64,000 bases of DNA from Humulus lupulus (GCF_963169125.1 NC_084793.1:213616652-213680651); one strand, 5' to 3'. Positions 1-11,464 are shown, numbered from the stretch's first letter. Notes: generated by a model not told the origin, from the letters alone. A program made the numbers and translations.

Positions 1-1897
1 CGTTTGCCTTGCCTGGGTGGTATAGAATCTCGCAATCGTAATCCTTTACTAATTCCAACCACCTCCGCTGTCTCATGTTTAGTTCCTTTTGTGTGAAAAA
101 GTATTTCAGGCTTTTGTGGTCGGTGTATATCTCACACCTATCTCCGTACAGGTGATGTCTCCATATCTTGAGTGCGAATACTACAGCTGCCAATTCAAGG
201 TCATGAGTGGGATACCGCTGCTCATAATCCTTGAGTTGTCTGGAAGCATAAGCTACCACCTTCCCTTCTTGCATCAACACGCATCCCAAACCGTTCTTTG
301 ATGCATCACAGTATACCACAAATTTTCCGCCCTCAGTGGGAACACAAAGGATAGGCGCAGAAATCAACTTATCCTTCATGGTCTGAAAACTCTCTTCACA
401 TTTTTCTGTCCATGAGAACTTCTGATGTTTCCGGGTTAAGTTGGTCAACGGGGTAGCGATCTTCGAAAAACCCTCGACAAACTTTCTATAATAACCTGCC
501 AACCCTAAGAAACTCCGAACTTCTGAGGCATTCTTTGGCTGGGGCCAGTCTCTAATGGCCTCGATCTTTGATGGGTCTACTGCAATCCCATCCTTGGAGA
601 CTATATGCCCTAAGAAGGTTACCTGTTCCAGCCAAAATTCGCATTTAGAGAACTTGGCGTACAACCGATGTTCCCGTAATCTGTTTAGAGTCAGTCTCAA
701 GTGCTCTTCGTGCTCCTCCTTGGTCTTTGAGTAAATGAGGATATCATCAATGAACACTACTACGAACTTGTCCAAGAAATCCTTAAATACCCTATTCATC
801 ATATCCATAAAGGCTGCTGGGGCATTGGTGAGTCCAAAAGACATCACTAAGAATTCGTAGTGTCCATAGCGAGTTCTGAAGGCCGTTTTCGGTATGTCTC
901 CCTCTTTCACTTTCAACTGATGGTACCCTGACCGCAGATCAATCTTTGAGAACACTGAAGCCCCTTGTAGTTGATCAAAAAGGTCGTCTATCCTAGGCAA
1001 AGGATACTTATTCTTAATGGTGATCTTATTGAGCTCTTGATAATCAATGCACATCCTCATACTCCCGTCCTTCTTCTTCACAAATAGGACTGGTGCTCCC
1101 CATGGCGAATGGCTAGGTCTAATGAATCCTTTGTCCAACAACTCCTGTAGTTGGTTCTTAAGTTCCTTTAACTCTACTGGCGCCATTCGATAGGGTGCCT
1201 TAGATATCGGTGCAGTTTCAGGTGCAAGCTCGATTACAAACTCGATCTCTCTGTCTGGGGGTAGTCCTGGTAATTCCTCGGGAAACACCTCCGGGAACTC
1301 ACAAACAATGTGAACATTTTCTGGCTTTAGTTCTGACTCCCTGGTCTTATCCACTACACTGGCAAGAAATGCCGAACATCCATGATGCATCATATTTCGT
1401 GCTTCCAGTGCAGATATTATGGGTGTTCGAAGGCCTACTACATCACCTTTAAAGGAGAAAACCTCTCCTTCCTTTGGCCTGAACTCTACGATCTTCTTTC
1501 GACAGTCTATAGTAGCCCCATGCTTGGATAACCAATCCATGCCTAGTATAACATCATATTCTGGTATACTTAGTTCTATGAGATCTGCTGGGCACTCTCT
1601 ACCTTCTACCGTTACAGGTGTTGACGGTAACCACTTATTTGACAACATCATATCTCCCGATGGCAACAATGTACTAAAGTTATGTGCAAACATCTTACAA
1701 GGCATATTCAGTCTATCAATCACATTCATTGAAACATAGGAATGAGTTGCTCCAGAATCAATTAAGACTCTACACATTGTACCAGATATAGGGAGCTGAC
1801 CTGTAACCACGGTATTGCTATTGGCCGCTTCGTTCTGAGTTAAGGCGAAGACTCTTGCTGGCACCAGATTGTTATTGGTATTCTGTCCCGCCTTCCA
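1..1897 (-). CDS. pol: pol polyprotein of element A: protease, reverse transcriptase, RNase H (partial)
   Basis: One frame stays open from 1897 down to base 1 and continues outside the window. Domains in order: an aspartic protease with the DSGATHS active-site motif near 1760; reverse transcriptase with the FIDDILIYS catalytic box near 735-760 and a nearby [12 protein letters not shown] segment; and Ty3-type RNase H starting at YCDASKNG near 310 and including the TDHKSL motif near 110. These copy element RNA into DNA in virus-like particles. The frame is the continuation of gag; only the stop at 1898-1900 separates them. I see no frameshift across about 630 codons, which points to a fairly recent copy. 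Integrase is expected left of the window. Confidence 0.93.
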
Positions 1898-3022
1898 TTA
1901 TGGGCAATTCTTCCGCAAGTGTCCTGCCTGGCCGCACTTGAAGCATTTGTTGGTACCGGCCTGACACTCTCCTGGGTGTTTCCTTGTGCATTTAGGGCAG
2001 GTAGGATGCTCAACTCGGTTGCCCTGTTGGTTCCCACGGTTCCGGTCATTGAAGCGGTTATTGCGGTTGCTATGGTTCTGAGAGTTTTGGTTGCTACTGT
2101 TCGGAACTGGAGGTCTAGGCCTTTTATCAACCCCACTATTCTGCCCTTCGATAGCCTTTCTCTTGTTGTTCTCATGGAAGTTCTTGTTGCGGTGGCTTTC
2201 TCTTCTAGCGGCATTATCCTTCCATATTCGATCCTCCAAATATTCAGCCTCAAGAGCTCTATCCAATATCTCTGCATAACTGGCCACCTCAGCGCTGGTC
2301 ATCCTAACATCCCTTGCTATCATTGGTTTGAGTCCCTTTACAAACCTCTGAACTCGCATTGCATCAGTCGGCACCACTTCAGGGGAAAACTTGGCCAATC
2401 GATCGAACTTCTGTGCATAGTCGGTGACCGAAAGGCTCCCTTGAACTAGAGTTATAAATTCATCAACCTTAGTTGCTAGCACCGCTGGACTATAATACTT
2501 CTTACTGAATGCCTGGACAAACTGCGCCCAAGTCATGGTATTTGGGTCATGGGTCTGCTTAGTCACGTCCCACCAAATACGTGCATCCATCTTAAGTAGA
2601 TAAGCTGCGCAGGAAACCCTTTGGCGATCATCTAACTCCATATGATCAAAAATAGCCTCGACAGACCTTAGCCAATCTTCTGCCACCATTGGATCAGCTT
2701 TCCCCTCAAACGTCGGTGGGGATTGTTTCCTGAAGCGTTCATATACTGGTTCAAACCCATAGGCTACAGGTTGTGGTGCAGGTGGTGGTACGGGCGGCTG
2801 CGGTTGTGCCACTGGTACTTGGGGTATAGGGTGCGTTTGAGATGTCTGTGGTGCTTGTCTAGCTTGCGCTAGCTCCTCATCTCTTAGTCTCAACTCTTCT
2901 CTTAGCCTTGCCACCTCTGCAGCCAGGTCCACAGTTGGCGCTGCTGGAGCTGCAGGTTGAGCAGTTGGCACTTCAACATCAAGGATGGCCGTAGTTTCAG
3001 ACCTTGTGTGCTCCTCTACTAC
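1898..3022 (-). CDS. gag: gag of element A with CCHC zinc knuckle
   Basis: The frame is open from 3022 (just after an in-frame TGA) to the stop at 1898-1900. The N-terminal part is rich in Pro, Ala and Gln with a predicted helix of alternating Arg/Glu. The middle matches the retrotransposon gag fold (segments around AEDWLRSVEAIFDHM and FVQAFSKKYYSP). The C-terminus is basic and Asn-rich, with a CPKC group and then the CCHC knuckle CFKCGQAGHLRKNC for RNA packaging. There is no in-frame ATG near the start, so the true start may be spliced in, lie upstream of a stop mutation, or be non-AUG. Gag and pol probably formed one ORF before the TAA arose. Confidence 0.88.
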   Translation of the reverse strand, partial: VVEEHTRSETTAILDVEVPTAQPAAPAAPTVDLAAEVARLREELRLRDEELAQARQAPQTSQTHPIPQVPVAQPQPPVPPPAPQPVAYGFEPVYERFRKQSPPTFEGKADPMVAEDWLRSVEAIFDHMELDDRQRVSCAAYLLKMDARIWWDVTKQTHDPNTMTWAQFVQAFSKKYYSPAVLATKVDEFITLVQGSLSVTDYAQKFDRLAKFSPEVVPTDAMRVQRFVKGLKPMIARDVRMTSAEVASYAEILDRALEAEYLEDRIWKDNAARRESHRNKNFHENNKRKAIEGQNSGVDKRPRPPVPNSSNQNSQNHSNRNNRFNDRNRGNQQGNRVEHPTCPKCTRKHPGECQAGTNKCFKCGQAGHLRKNCP

Positions 3023-3093
3023 TCAACGTATCTATCTAGTTAACAACATCACCTCGCAAGATGATGTTGTGGAGAAAACTCCCTAACCTATGT

Positions 3094-3603
3094 CTATATT
3101 AACAATCGTGTCGCAAAGCATATGTGTCCTTTGATCTCCATCCTCGCAGTCAGACGTGGTATAGCTCGCAGTACTCCCTTAACTGCCGTTTCTCCTTCCA
3201 CGTTATGCACCGTCTCTATACGCTCCTCTATTTCGCCATCATCCGTCATTACTAATACTAGCTCCTGATGATCTAGCTCGTAACTTACCAGAAAGTCGCG
3301 AATCGTAAACTCCATGGTGCTAAACTCCATGTCATCTAGCACAACGTTATTCCATGATTGATTTAACTGTAAAAGATCCTTTGGGTACATTGACAACACC
3401 TCACTCATTACCCAGTATTGTTCTATGGGCCAAAGCAAGGCTCCTCTCTTATTCATCATTCTTTGTATACGTTCGCAAACCTCTTTCGTCGTCTTTAAGA
3501 CCGCTACCTTCCAATCGTAGTAGTCTTCGTCAAGCTCAACTTTAGGAATTGCACGAATCTCCTTAATCAATTGTTTCTTTGTTGTTCTTAATACAGGAGG
3601 CAT
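3094..3603 (-). CDS. uncharacterised extra ORF between primer site and gag of element A
   Basis: An ATG at 3603 opens a 169-codon frame beginning MPPVLRTTKKQLIKEI. It is hydrophilic, with acidic and basic stretches and no zinc knuckle, protease or membrane segment. It lies in the leader between primer site and gag, where some plant gypsy elements carry extra ORFs. I do not recognise the family. A donor-like GTAAGTAT near 3675 and an acceptor-like CTGTAG near 3610 (minus strand) would fit a leader intron just before it. An undamaged 500-base frame in DNA where random frames are short suggests real coding, but the function is unknown. Confidence 0.55.
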   Translation of the reverse strand: MPPVLRTTKKQLIKEIRAIPKVELDEDYYDWKVAVLKTTKEVCERIQRMMNKRGALLWPIEQYWVMSEVLSMYPKDLLQLNQSWNNVVLDDMEFSTMEFTIRDFLVSYELDHQELVLVMTDDGEIEERIETVHNVEGETAVKGVLRAIPRLTARMEIKGHICFATRLLI

Positions 3604-3749
3604 ATTTACTACAGCAGTTAACAAATAGAAACATTAAATAAAATAGAAGCAAGTAATAACACATAAGCAAATACTTACGACGCGGTGAAGTGAGATTTTC
3701 CCATCTTTAGCGTGTATGGGGGGGGTCCTTGGAAAACATGGACGACCGT

Positions 3750-3760
3750 CTCTGATACCA
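3750..3760 (-). other. primer-binding site of element A (initiator tRNA-Met type)
   Basis: On the minus strand TGGTATCAGAG follows the LTR end TTTACA after two bases. This is the usual complement of the 3' end of plant initiator tRNA-Met. It fixes both the LTR boundary (3763) and the minus orientation. Confidence 0.88.
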
Positions 3761-4260
3761 TTTGTAAAGAACGCCCTAGACTAGTACTTACAAAACATTC
3801 GTACAACATAGCTTATAAAAGAATACCGTCCATTTCTAAAGTCTCAGGGGACTTATTTAAATTCATGCAAGTTGGCGCCATAAGTTTAAAATAAAACATA
3901 GGTTTTTATGCAAAGTTCAAGAAAACCAAATAATTTAAATAACAGAGTCCCATTGATAATTTTAGGAAAAAGTCTCTTAAAACAAAACATAATAAAAATG
4001 GCGTTCTACGTTGATCGTTTTATCGTCCATAGGATTGCCCCACGCCATACACCCCATGATGAAGAACTCCCCACGTCACCACGCGTGCCATAGAGAAAAC
4101 CTATTTGCTACCTGGAAGGAAAGTAAGGGGGTGAGCTAAAAGCCCAGTAAGGAAGTACAAGCAAGTAAGCAAGTAAGAAAAAAAAACAACAAACAACCAA
4201 ACACTAACATTCATCTAAAACATCATGGTCTATCATAACATAATCGTAACATTTCGTCTT

Positions 4261-4465
4261 ATCATAACATAAATGTGACATATCAACATATCATAGCATA
4301 AATGTGACATATCAACATATCATAACATAAATGTGACATATCATCATATCATAACATAAGTATATCAGCATATCATAACATAAATGTGACATATCATCAT
4401 ATCATAACATAAACGTGACATATCAACATATCATAACATACATGTGACATATCATCATATCACAA
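4261..4465. repeat. 29-bp tandem repeat, about seven copies, in LTR of element A
   Basis: Unit ATCATAACATAAATGTGACA followed by TATCAACAT, repeated about seven times with point changes; one copy is shortened. It lies just upstream (in element sense) of the conserved LTR motif at about 4140. Confidence 0.9.
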
Positions 4466-4600
4466 CATACAGCATACATGATGAGCATGGAACGCTAGTT
4501 GTCCATGTCACCCTATGAGGTAAACAGGAGATCACTGGTCCTTGAATAACCTCGGCGCGTCCGCCCTAGGAGTCACGTCTCAATGTCCTTAGTAACTCGG

Positions 4601-4669
4601 TCGATGTATCTGACATCGAAATCTGTTTGATGTATCTAACATCGTATTCTGTTTGATGTATCTAACATC
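4601..4669. repeat. three spaced hairpin repeats in LTR of element A
   Basis: Three GATGT-N5-ACATC inverted repeats at about 4601-4619 (stem extended to TCGATGT/ACATCGA), 4629-4643 and 4655-4669, separated by near-identical spacers containing TCTGTTT. They form a small direct-repeat array of hairpins. Confidence 0.8.
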
Positions 4670-6780
4670 CATTCACATTTCACATTCAATCATATCATCA
4701 CATTAAGGCATTCATAATTGCATAACAGTTCATTCATAAAACAGTCTTACCATTCATAGCATAGAAACATAAAATCTATCTAACTTCCTTACCTCAGGTC
4801 AAAGCTAAGAATTTCACAATCTTTTCAACGAGCCTATATCATAATCAAAATAACGTTTCTTAGATTCATAAAATTACTATTTTGCCCTTCCATACAACTC
4901 ATGTGTGCATGGGCCATGCACTCATGATAACCGTTACACTAAAACATGCAATTATCGCCAAAAAGAATAATGCTCGTTCTACCCATTTTGCTAACATGAT
5001 TGCTTTATAAAAATTACATATTTGAATAATAATCATGATTTTGGACGTAAAAGTTGATTTGCATGTAACATGCATACGTGGGAACGTTGCGTAATAAAGA
5101 CGTTTTCAAAAACGATAACCCTACATTTCTTGCTTCTATTGTTTGAAAATCAATGGCCATATTACATGTTTTCTTTAAAATTTCTAAGTTGATTAAATTT
5201 CTCAAAACTTTATTTTATTTTAGCTCAAAATAAAATATGTGACATTTTCATTAAATAAATATTAATTTACCAAGAATTAACCAACAAGCTTGGGTTTAAT
5301 TAAAATACCTATTTTAACATGTTTCTTTAGAAAAATATATTTTATTATTGTGTTACAAAAATGATGTGAAAAATATATTTTAAGTGTGGAAAAATTATAT
5401 TTTGATTTAATTTATTTAAGACTTAGTTTTTAAGTGGTAAAAACCCATATGTGACAATTTATTAACAATTGTTAACTTTTTAAAACAAACTTTCAACCAC
5501 TATTTATTTTATTAAAAAATCATAAATAAATAGAGTTTAAATATTTTTCTCAATCAAAATAAAGAAAATCATTATTTATCAAAATATGCATTCATACCAT
5601 TAAAATATCAATTTTCAATATTACCATAACTTAGGAAAAATAATTTATTCCAAAAATTAATCAAATCCATTTTTAGTGAAACTTTCTTCACATTTTATTA
5701 CAAAATTCCAGCAACCATTTTTTTATCATTAAAATCACCATATTCAATTTTATAAACTCATTTTTTCTCAAAATTCAATAAAAATTCTGTAGGAAATTAA
5801 TTGAGTAAAATATCATAATATGAGACTTAAAATCCTCTTTTAATTTCATAAAAATTAACACATTCATCAAGAACATTATTTATGCATGCAACTCATATTT
5901 TTATCAACTTTTACCCAATTATCTTGAAAAAAAACAGCAAGCTTAATTCTTTGTAAAACTCAACTTTTGTCTCAAAAATTACATAAAATCATTCATGCCT
6001 ATAATCTCATTATGCTCTTATAATATGCATGATTCCACCAACATAATCACATGAATCCTTTAAAAATCATTTGTTGCAATTCCATGAAAGCCAACAAAAC
6101 CTTTTCAATAAAATAGCATATAGTAAATTTATACCATGTTCACATGTGCCTTATTTTAACCTAGCATATTTCTATCATTATTTTCATGCATCTCACAATT
6201 TAATCATTCAAAACAAAACATGCATCTAACAACATTTCATGATCAAAATATCAAGATTACCACTTGTCCTCTTACCCATATATCAAAGGTCCTAAAACAT
6301 GGATCAAATATTTTGGTAAATCACACAACAAATCAAGAACACCCTTGGGTGTACCTAGGCCGAAATCACCTTACATGTGCTCATAGATTATTACAATTTT
6401 TCATGCATAGCAAAATCAACATCACAACCCTTAAACACAAGTCATACTCTCACAAAATCCAAATCCTATACATCATTCCTACCCAAAAATCAACCATTAA
6501 CACCATTAGCAAAACCTCAAATACAACCACCAAAAACAATATAAGGCTAAGGAAAAGACCATTACCTCTCTTGATTGTAGAATCAAGAACACAAAAGATC
6601 AATACCACAAACTCCACACCCTTGTTCAAGCCTAGGGTTTTATGGGAAAGCCACCATGAGGAGAAAGAAGAATCCAAACACACACAAAGCATAACACAAA
6701 TCAATATCATATTATCAAATAAAGAGATTAAACAAAGAGAAAATAAGAAGACATACTCTAGGGGGTTCCTCTTCACTTTC

Positions 6781-6832
6781 TTCTTCCTTCTTCCTTTCTT
6801 TCTTTCTTCCTCTCTCTCTCTCTCTCTCTACA

Positions 6833-6863
<31 letters not shown>

Positions 6864-6864
6864 A
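6781..6864. repeat. CT/TTC microsatellite in LTR of element A
   Basis: TTCC/TTTC runs followed by two blocks of (CT)n separated by ACACGCC. On the element's own strand this is a GA-rich segment, expected in the 5' untranslated part of the LTR transcript. The related solo LTR has a GAGA/GAAGAA block at about 21080-21200 in the same place. Confidence 0.9.
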
Positions 6865-7580
6865 GGTCACGGCAGCCACACACACACACAAGAGCAATGG
6901 CTCTTCTCTCCTTTCTTAGTCCCTTTATGACAAATCCTCTCATAAAGTCTCCCAAACAAATTAAGGTAAGTTTCCATTTCTCTTTTATTTTCCTTGATTT
7001 TTTCTTTATTTCAAAAAGATACAAGGAATAAAACATGATCAAGCCTATCCCCAAATGATTATAGTCTTCAATTTTTTTTGATCCTTTTTACCATTTTAAT
7101 GATATATTGCATTCCCACTAGGTCACACGCCCACTCCTCCTTTCCCTTTTCTTTTATTCTTTTTTTTTTAATAAATAACTCCATTAAATCTAAAATAAGG
7201 AAACCTAAAATGTGTAGAAAAAATCTACACATGTGCACCATGCTACCATGCACTAGCACACACTAAATTACTAGGGTGCATTACTATCTATCATGCACCT
7301 TAGTGCATTCCACCATAGCTCACATAAATACCTCATTTGTCACACTTAAATAAAATGTAACACTAATAGTAAGATAACATGTTACACATTTAATCACTTA
7401 TTAAATTAATTAACCAAAACATTTCTAACAATTAAATAAAATAACAAACCATCAAATAAATCAAATAAACAATTAAATATAATAACAACACTTAAATAAA
7501 ACAATTCATCACACTTAACATTTAAATCAAATAAAGCACAAAATTTAAATAATCTAAAAAAAAAATTTTGGTGCACTACA

Positions 7581-8035
7581 TTCCCCCTGATCTCACTGAC
7601 TCCCAATTTATCATCAAATATTTAATTTCATTACCCAATATCCCGGTAATGTGCTAAATACACATAATACCCCTTGACTCGCTCCGAGTCAAGTATGGAT
7701 CCCGTTGTGACTTTCCCACTAGCTTGCCTCCTAGGATCGTCTCGTGCCGAGTAACCCTAGCATAACAAAATAATAATAAAGCACTACACATATACCACAT
7801 ATATGCCAAATATACCCAAAACGGGCCAAATTATGAAAATTTCCCAATTAATCAGAAATGGGCCCACATGCATATTTAATACACCTAAACATTCATATCA
7901 AGTCATATTATGATATAACTCACATATTCACATAATTATACAGATAAATATCACATAATCTTATAATTCCAAGATTTGCAATCCTGGCCTCCTAATCAAG
8001 GCCCTAAGCCTTATTAGGAAATTCGGGTCGTTACA
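7581..8035 (-). repeat. fragment of another LTR (TGTAACGACCC type), interrupted by element A
   Basis: On the minus strand it starts TGTAACGACCCGAATTTCC at 8035 and continues GCCTTGATTAGGAGGCC, like the starts of the solo LTRs at 48249 and 60972. It stops abruptly at 7581 where element A begins. The remainder should lie left of the window beyond element A's 3' LTR, with TTCCC (7581-7585) as the likely duplicated target. Confidence 0.82.
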
Positions 8036-9396
8036 CCCAATAAAAAATTTTGACGACAATATCCCGACTGTTACATTTTCTATACTGATGATCCATTTTG
8101 GCTGTTAAGTTCCAGCTAGATCCGTTAAATGCCAGCAAGGACACACATGTCCATATTATATTAGGCCATGTGTTAAATAACTAAATATTTATTTAAAAAT
8201 ATTTTATATATAAATTTAATTAATTAAAAAAAAGATTTAGAGTTAAAATCTAATTTCACATTAAAAAAATCTGAAAATAAATAAATATACACTTAAAAAC
8301 TGATTAAAAAAAATAAAAATTTGAAACTTAAAACCCAAATTATTAGCTGAAACCAAACGATTATTCGAAGACCAAACTAACTTCTTCTTCATCATCATCA
8401 ACATCAACATCGTCATCATCACCCCCACCCAACGATTAGCTGGAACTCGATGCTCTTTGCAGATGGTCGGCAGAGGCTTTTCTTAAACTTCAACGATAAC
8501 CCCAAACCTAAATGATGAGGGCCAGCCCCTTTGATCTTCAACTTTGTCAAAGCCAAAGGTTGTAGATGGCTATCAATGGTGGTAGAGGTGGCTGGGCAAA
8601 GGCGAGGCGACGGGAAGTTAATGCCCACCATCCATGGAGTTTGTTCCATTCCTTACAGCCATGGGTTTCAAAGTTGAGCACCAAGAATAGCTCGACGAGA
8701 TTTGCATGTTTGACGAGGTGATAAATGCTTTAATGGGTTTGATGGTTCTTGGCCAGATCTGAGATTTGCATTTGTTGGATTTAATGGGTTTGTGGCTATA
8801 TTTATGTTAATTTTTGCCTAGGTTATTGGGTTTATGCTAATTTCTTGGCTACCCTCCACAGAACGTGATGGAGGCAGGTTTGGTTGCAAAAGATGAACAA
8901 GTGGAGGACACCATATATGGGTTTGATTTTGCATTTATTTTTGAATTTTTTGTTATGATGTCTGAATTTGGGAGGAACATATTTGGTTTGGATTTGAAGG
9001 CGGTGAGTTCTCGTTGTGTAAGACTTTGGTAGAACTTTTTGTGTAATTTTTTTGTTCGTGTAAGAGTTTGATCTTTTGTTTTGATTCGTCTATCAAAGTT
9101 TTTGGGTTTGATTTGAATTTTTGTTTTAGTAATTCAGAATTTTTATTTTTTTAATTAAATAAATTTATATTTAAAATATTTTTTAAATAACTAATTAATT
9201 ATTTAACACATGGTCCAATATAATATGGACATGTGTATCTTTACTGGCATTTAACGGATCTAGCTGGCACTTAACAGTCAAAAGGGCTCATCTGCAAGGA
9301 AAATGTAACAGTTGGGGGTATTGCCGTCAAAATTTTTGGTTGGGATTATTGGTGCGTCAACTCAAAAAGAATAGGGGGTTTCACAGCAAATATCCC
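8036..9396. mobile_element. non-autonomous MULE-like DNA transposon with long TIRs, left end truncated
   Basis: About 190 bases at the left (from 8036) and the right (up to about 9350) are reverse complements with few mismatches; both contain GATCCGTTAAATGCCAG and ACACATGTCCATATTATATT. The right TIR continues 50 bases further to GGGATATTTGCTGTGAAACC (complement, ending 9396). The left lacks this part because the LTR at 7581-8035 inserted inside the TIR. Long TIRs suggest a Mutator-like element; no transposase is encoded. The interior (about 8340-9120) is less AT-rich, with a TCATCATCATCAACATC run that could be a captured gene piece I cannot identify. Confidence 0.78.
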
Positions 9397-9569
9397 TAAA
9401 ATTATTATAAATTATTTTTGGTAAAATTACATAGGAAAAGCTTGACTGAATCTATATAAAGTTAATTATAAATAGTAATTGCATAAATAAAATAATGATA
9501 GAAATAATAAAACTCAAATATTAGGCTTTGAAAAATATTAATAAAAATAAATAAAGATTACAAAATATA

Positions 9570-9860
9570 GGTTGTGTTTGGTAAAATTTTTGTTTTTAAA
9601 TTCAAAAATAAAAATTTATTTTTGTTTTATGTTTTTTTATTTTTATAAAATAAAAATGTGTTTGGTAACCATTTTTGTTTTTTAAAAATAAAAATAAAAA
9701 TGCATTTGATAACTTTTATTTTTATTTTTTGTTTAAAAAATAAAAAACATGTTTGGTAAACTTTTTTTTTTTTGAAATATTTATTTTTATTTTTAATTTC
9801 TAAACTAAAAAATAAAAATATTTTTTGTGAGCATTGTTTATTATTTTAAAATAAAAATTA
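9570..9860. repeat. degenerate A/T-rich repeat with GTTTGGTAA units
   Basis: The phrase GTTTGGTAA or GTGTTTGGTAAC recurs about four times at 40-60 base spacing in near-pure poly(A/T) context (TTTTATTTTTATAAAATAAAA). Such sequence is common in plant MITE-like or simple repeats. I see no clear terminal repeats or target duplication. Confidence 0.6.
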
Positions 9861-11263
9861 AGAAAATTATAGTAAAAAAAGAACATAATAATATCCAAGT
9901 AATCTCAAATTTCAAAACTTAATATCCATTCATGAGATAACATAAAATCAATAAAGTCTAAACTTAAAATTTAGCCCCACAAGCAAAGGATGTTTAACTA
10001 GAAATAAGAACTAAACCAAAGGGAGATTTGAGCTAATTAAACACATTCTTTCATTAAGTAATTCAAACACCTCATAATAATCTACAAGAATGGGATATGC
10101 ATGTATCTAAAATCATACATGATAAAAATCAATACTTACACCAAAAAATTAAGAATGTAAGCCATTTCTTTCTCAAATGAATCAATATATCAAACACACT
10201 AGACTATACATCAGATTAACTTCCTCTCTGAGTAACAAAGCTGTTCTAGAGCTCCTTCTAGCCTCTTGCCGTGCATTTCAGGCAATGCCTGAATTTTATA
10301 TTCACTTTGTAGCGCCACAAAGCCAATTCCTTCTTGTTCAAAAGACTGGAAATGGATTCAAAACCGCTGCAGATTTGAACTGCAACATAACATATTTGCA
10401 TAACTTTCTATCTTACATATAGAGCATTCAACAGAACATGAGCCAACATGAGGCCTATAAAATATTGGTGCCCGATTTGGCCCTCCCGCCATCTCATCTT
10501 TGCTAGACCCTGGCCATAGTGAACCCCGTCATTGCAACAATTATCAAAATGCCATGGAAAAATCATGTCAAAGTTATCAATCACACCATATACAACCCCA
10601 GCTTGCCTTTGGAGGCATATAGTGAGTGCCATGATGGTAGGAGCAGAAAGATAAAACCAAGACTCGATACATAAAATTGTCATCACCAGGCAGGAGTAAG
10701 ATTTGTTAATAATTCTATGAACAATAATAAATCCAATTTATACAAGAATGCACTGCAAACATATACAAATTACTCTATACAAAATCATCAAAATGATCCA
10801 AGGAATAGAAATCTAAACTAATTATGATTGTAATTGTGTAATATTTTGGTAACATTATTTATAAAGGACTTTTGGGGATGATGGTGCGCACCAATGATGG
10901 TGGGAGCAGAAAAGATGGAGGCTCAAAATGAAATCAATGCATGCATGTATCAATACAAAAATAAAATCTCATCATTAGGCAGAAACAACTTGTCACTTTT
11001 AAATGATCTGAATCATTTTTAAGATAAACTAATAAAGTGTCAATATGTCATAAACAAAGTTAACCATATTCCAAAAGTACACAATTTAGTAAAATGAAAA
11101 AAAAAATCAGTAGTGACATCTATTACAAAAAGAAAAGATATCATGATGTTACCAACAATAAGGAAGAAGGTAAATGATGAAAACTTAGTGGAATTACTAT
11201 AAACTACCAAAATTTTCAATAACATCATCCAAATGGCTTAACACCAATACCACTACAACGACC

Positions 11264-11289
11264 ACCACAATGAGTTTCCTCATTGTGGT
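11264..11289. repeat. perfect 11-bp inverted repeat with 4-base loop
   Basis: ACCACAATGAG-TTTC-CTCATTGTGGT. No flanking T-run or gene is seen, so no terminator or other role is proposed. Confidence 0.5.
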
Positions 11290-11464
11290 TACTTATTTAA
11301 GTTGCGAAGTTTCACCCTAATTGGAATAAACTTTTTTTTAAGGGAACAAATGAAACTAACAAAATCAAACCAAAAAAATCAAGGGGCATATCAGCTAATA
11401 GAGTTGAAAATACACAAGAGAAAACACCCCATTTCAAATAAGTTGATATTTTACATAATAATCA

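Larger units (their letters stand above)
1..7580 (-). mobile_element. Ty3/gypsy LTR retrotransposon A (Tekay/Del-like), 3' part beyond the window
   Basis: Read on the minus strand the order is 5' LTR (7580-3763), primer-binding site, an extra ORF, gag and pol, running off the window at base 1. Reading order, long LTR, iMet-type primer site and RT/RNase H sequence style fit the Tekay/Del group of plant chromoviruses. The integrase and any chromodomain lie outside, so the lineage is an inference. The right flank (from 7581) is the interior of another LTR starting TGTAACGACCC, so A inserted into an older element. Coding decay is slight: one stop between gag and pol. The solo LTR at 20391-24242 belongs to the same family in the opposite orientation. 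Confidence 0.9.
3763..7580 (-). repeat. 5' LTR of element A (3818 bp)
   Basis: On the minus strand the LTR starts TGTAGTGCACC at 7580 and ends TTCTTTACA at 3763, next to the primer site. The solo LTR at 20391-24242 starts and ends the same way and aligns along most of its length, which confirms both ends. Contents, in transcription order: an AT-rich U3, a CT/GA-rich block (6781-6864), a CCCTAG-type splice-donor region, three small hairpins (4601-4669), a 29-bp tandem array (4261-4465) and the motif CTTACTGGGCTTTTAGCTCA (minus, about 4132-4152). Frames in this stretch look fortuitous. Confidence 0.9.
9397..11464. other. AT-rich intergenic DNA, no recognised gene
   Basis: No convincing coding region. 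It contains a low-complexity stretch with repeated GTTTGGTAA (9570-9860), scattered short frames and a perfect 11-bp inverted repeat (11264-11289). The segment 10180-10690 is less AT-rich with opposing frames of about 80-90 codons, but I recognise no protein family there. Confidence 0.6.

Noticed and set aside
1419..2449. Plus-strand frames opposite gag and protease of element A
   Set aside because: Shadows of the minus-strand coding frame; composition is explained by the antisense of gag-pol.
4261..4465. Regular 29-bp repeats resembling a CRISPR array
   Set aside because: Head-to-tail tandem copies without unique spacers, in a plant LTR. The 43-bp and 50-bp arrays at 56200-56515 and 45150-45310 are rejected for the same reason.
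6220..6930. 236-codon plus-strand frame in the LTR of element A
   Set aside because: Antisense to the element, low complexity (Ser/Thr/Leu runs from the CT microsatellite), and not conserved in the related solo LTR.
10177..10686. Opposing frames of 81 and 92 codons in less AT-rich DNA
   Set aside because: No recognisable domain, no splice or promoter context; both strands open by chance is likely.
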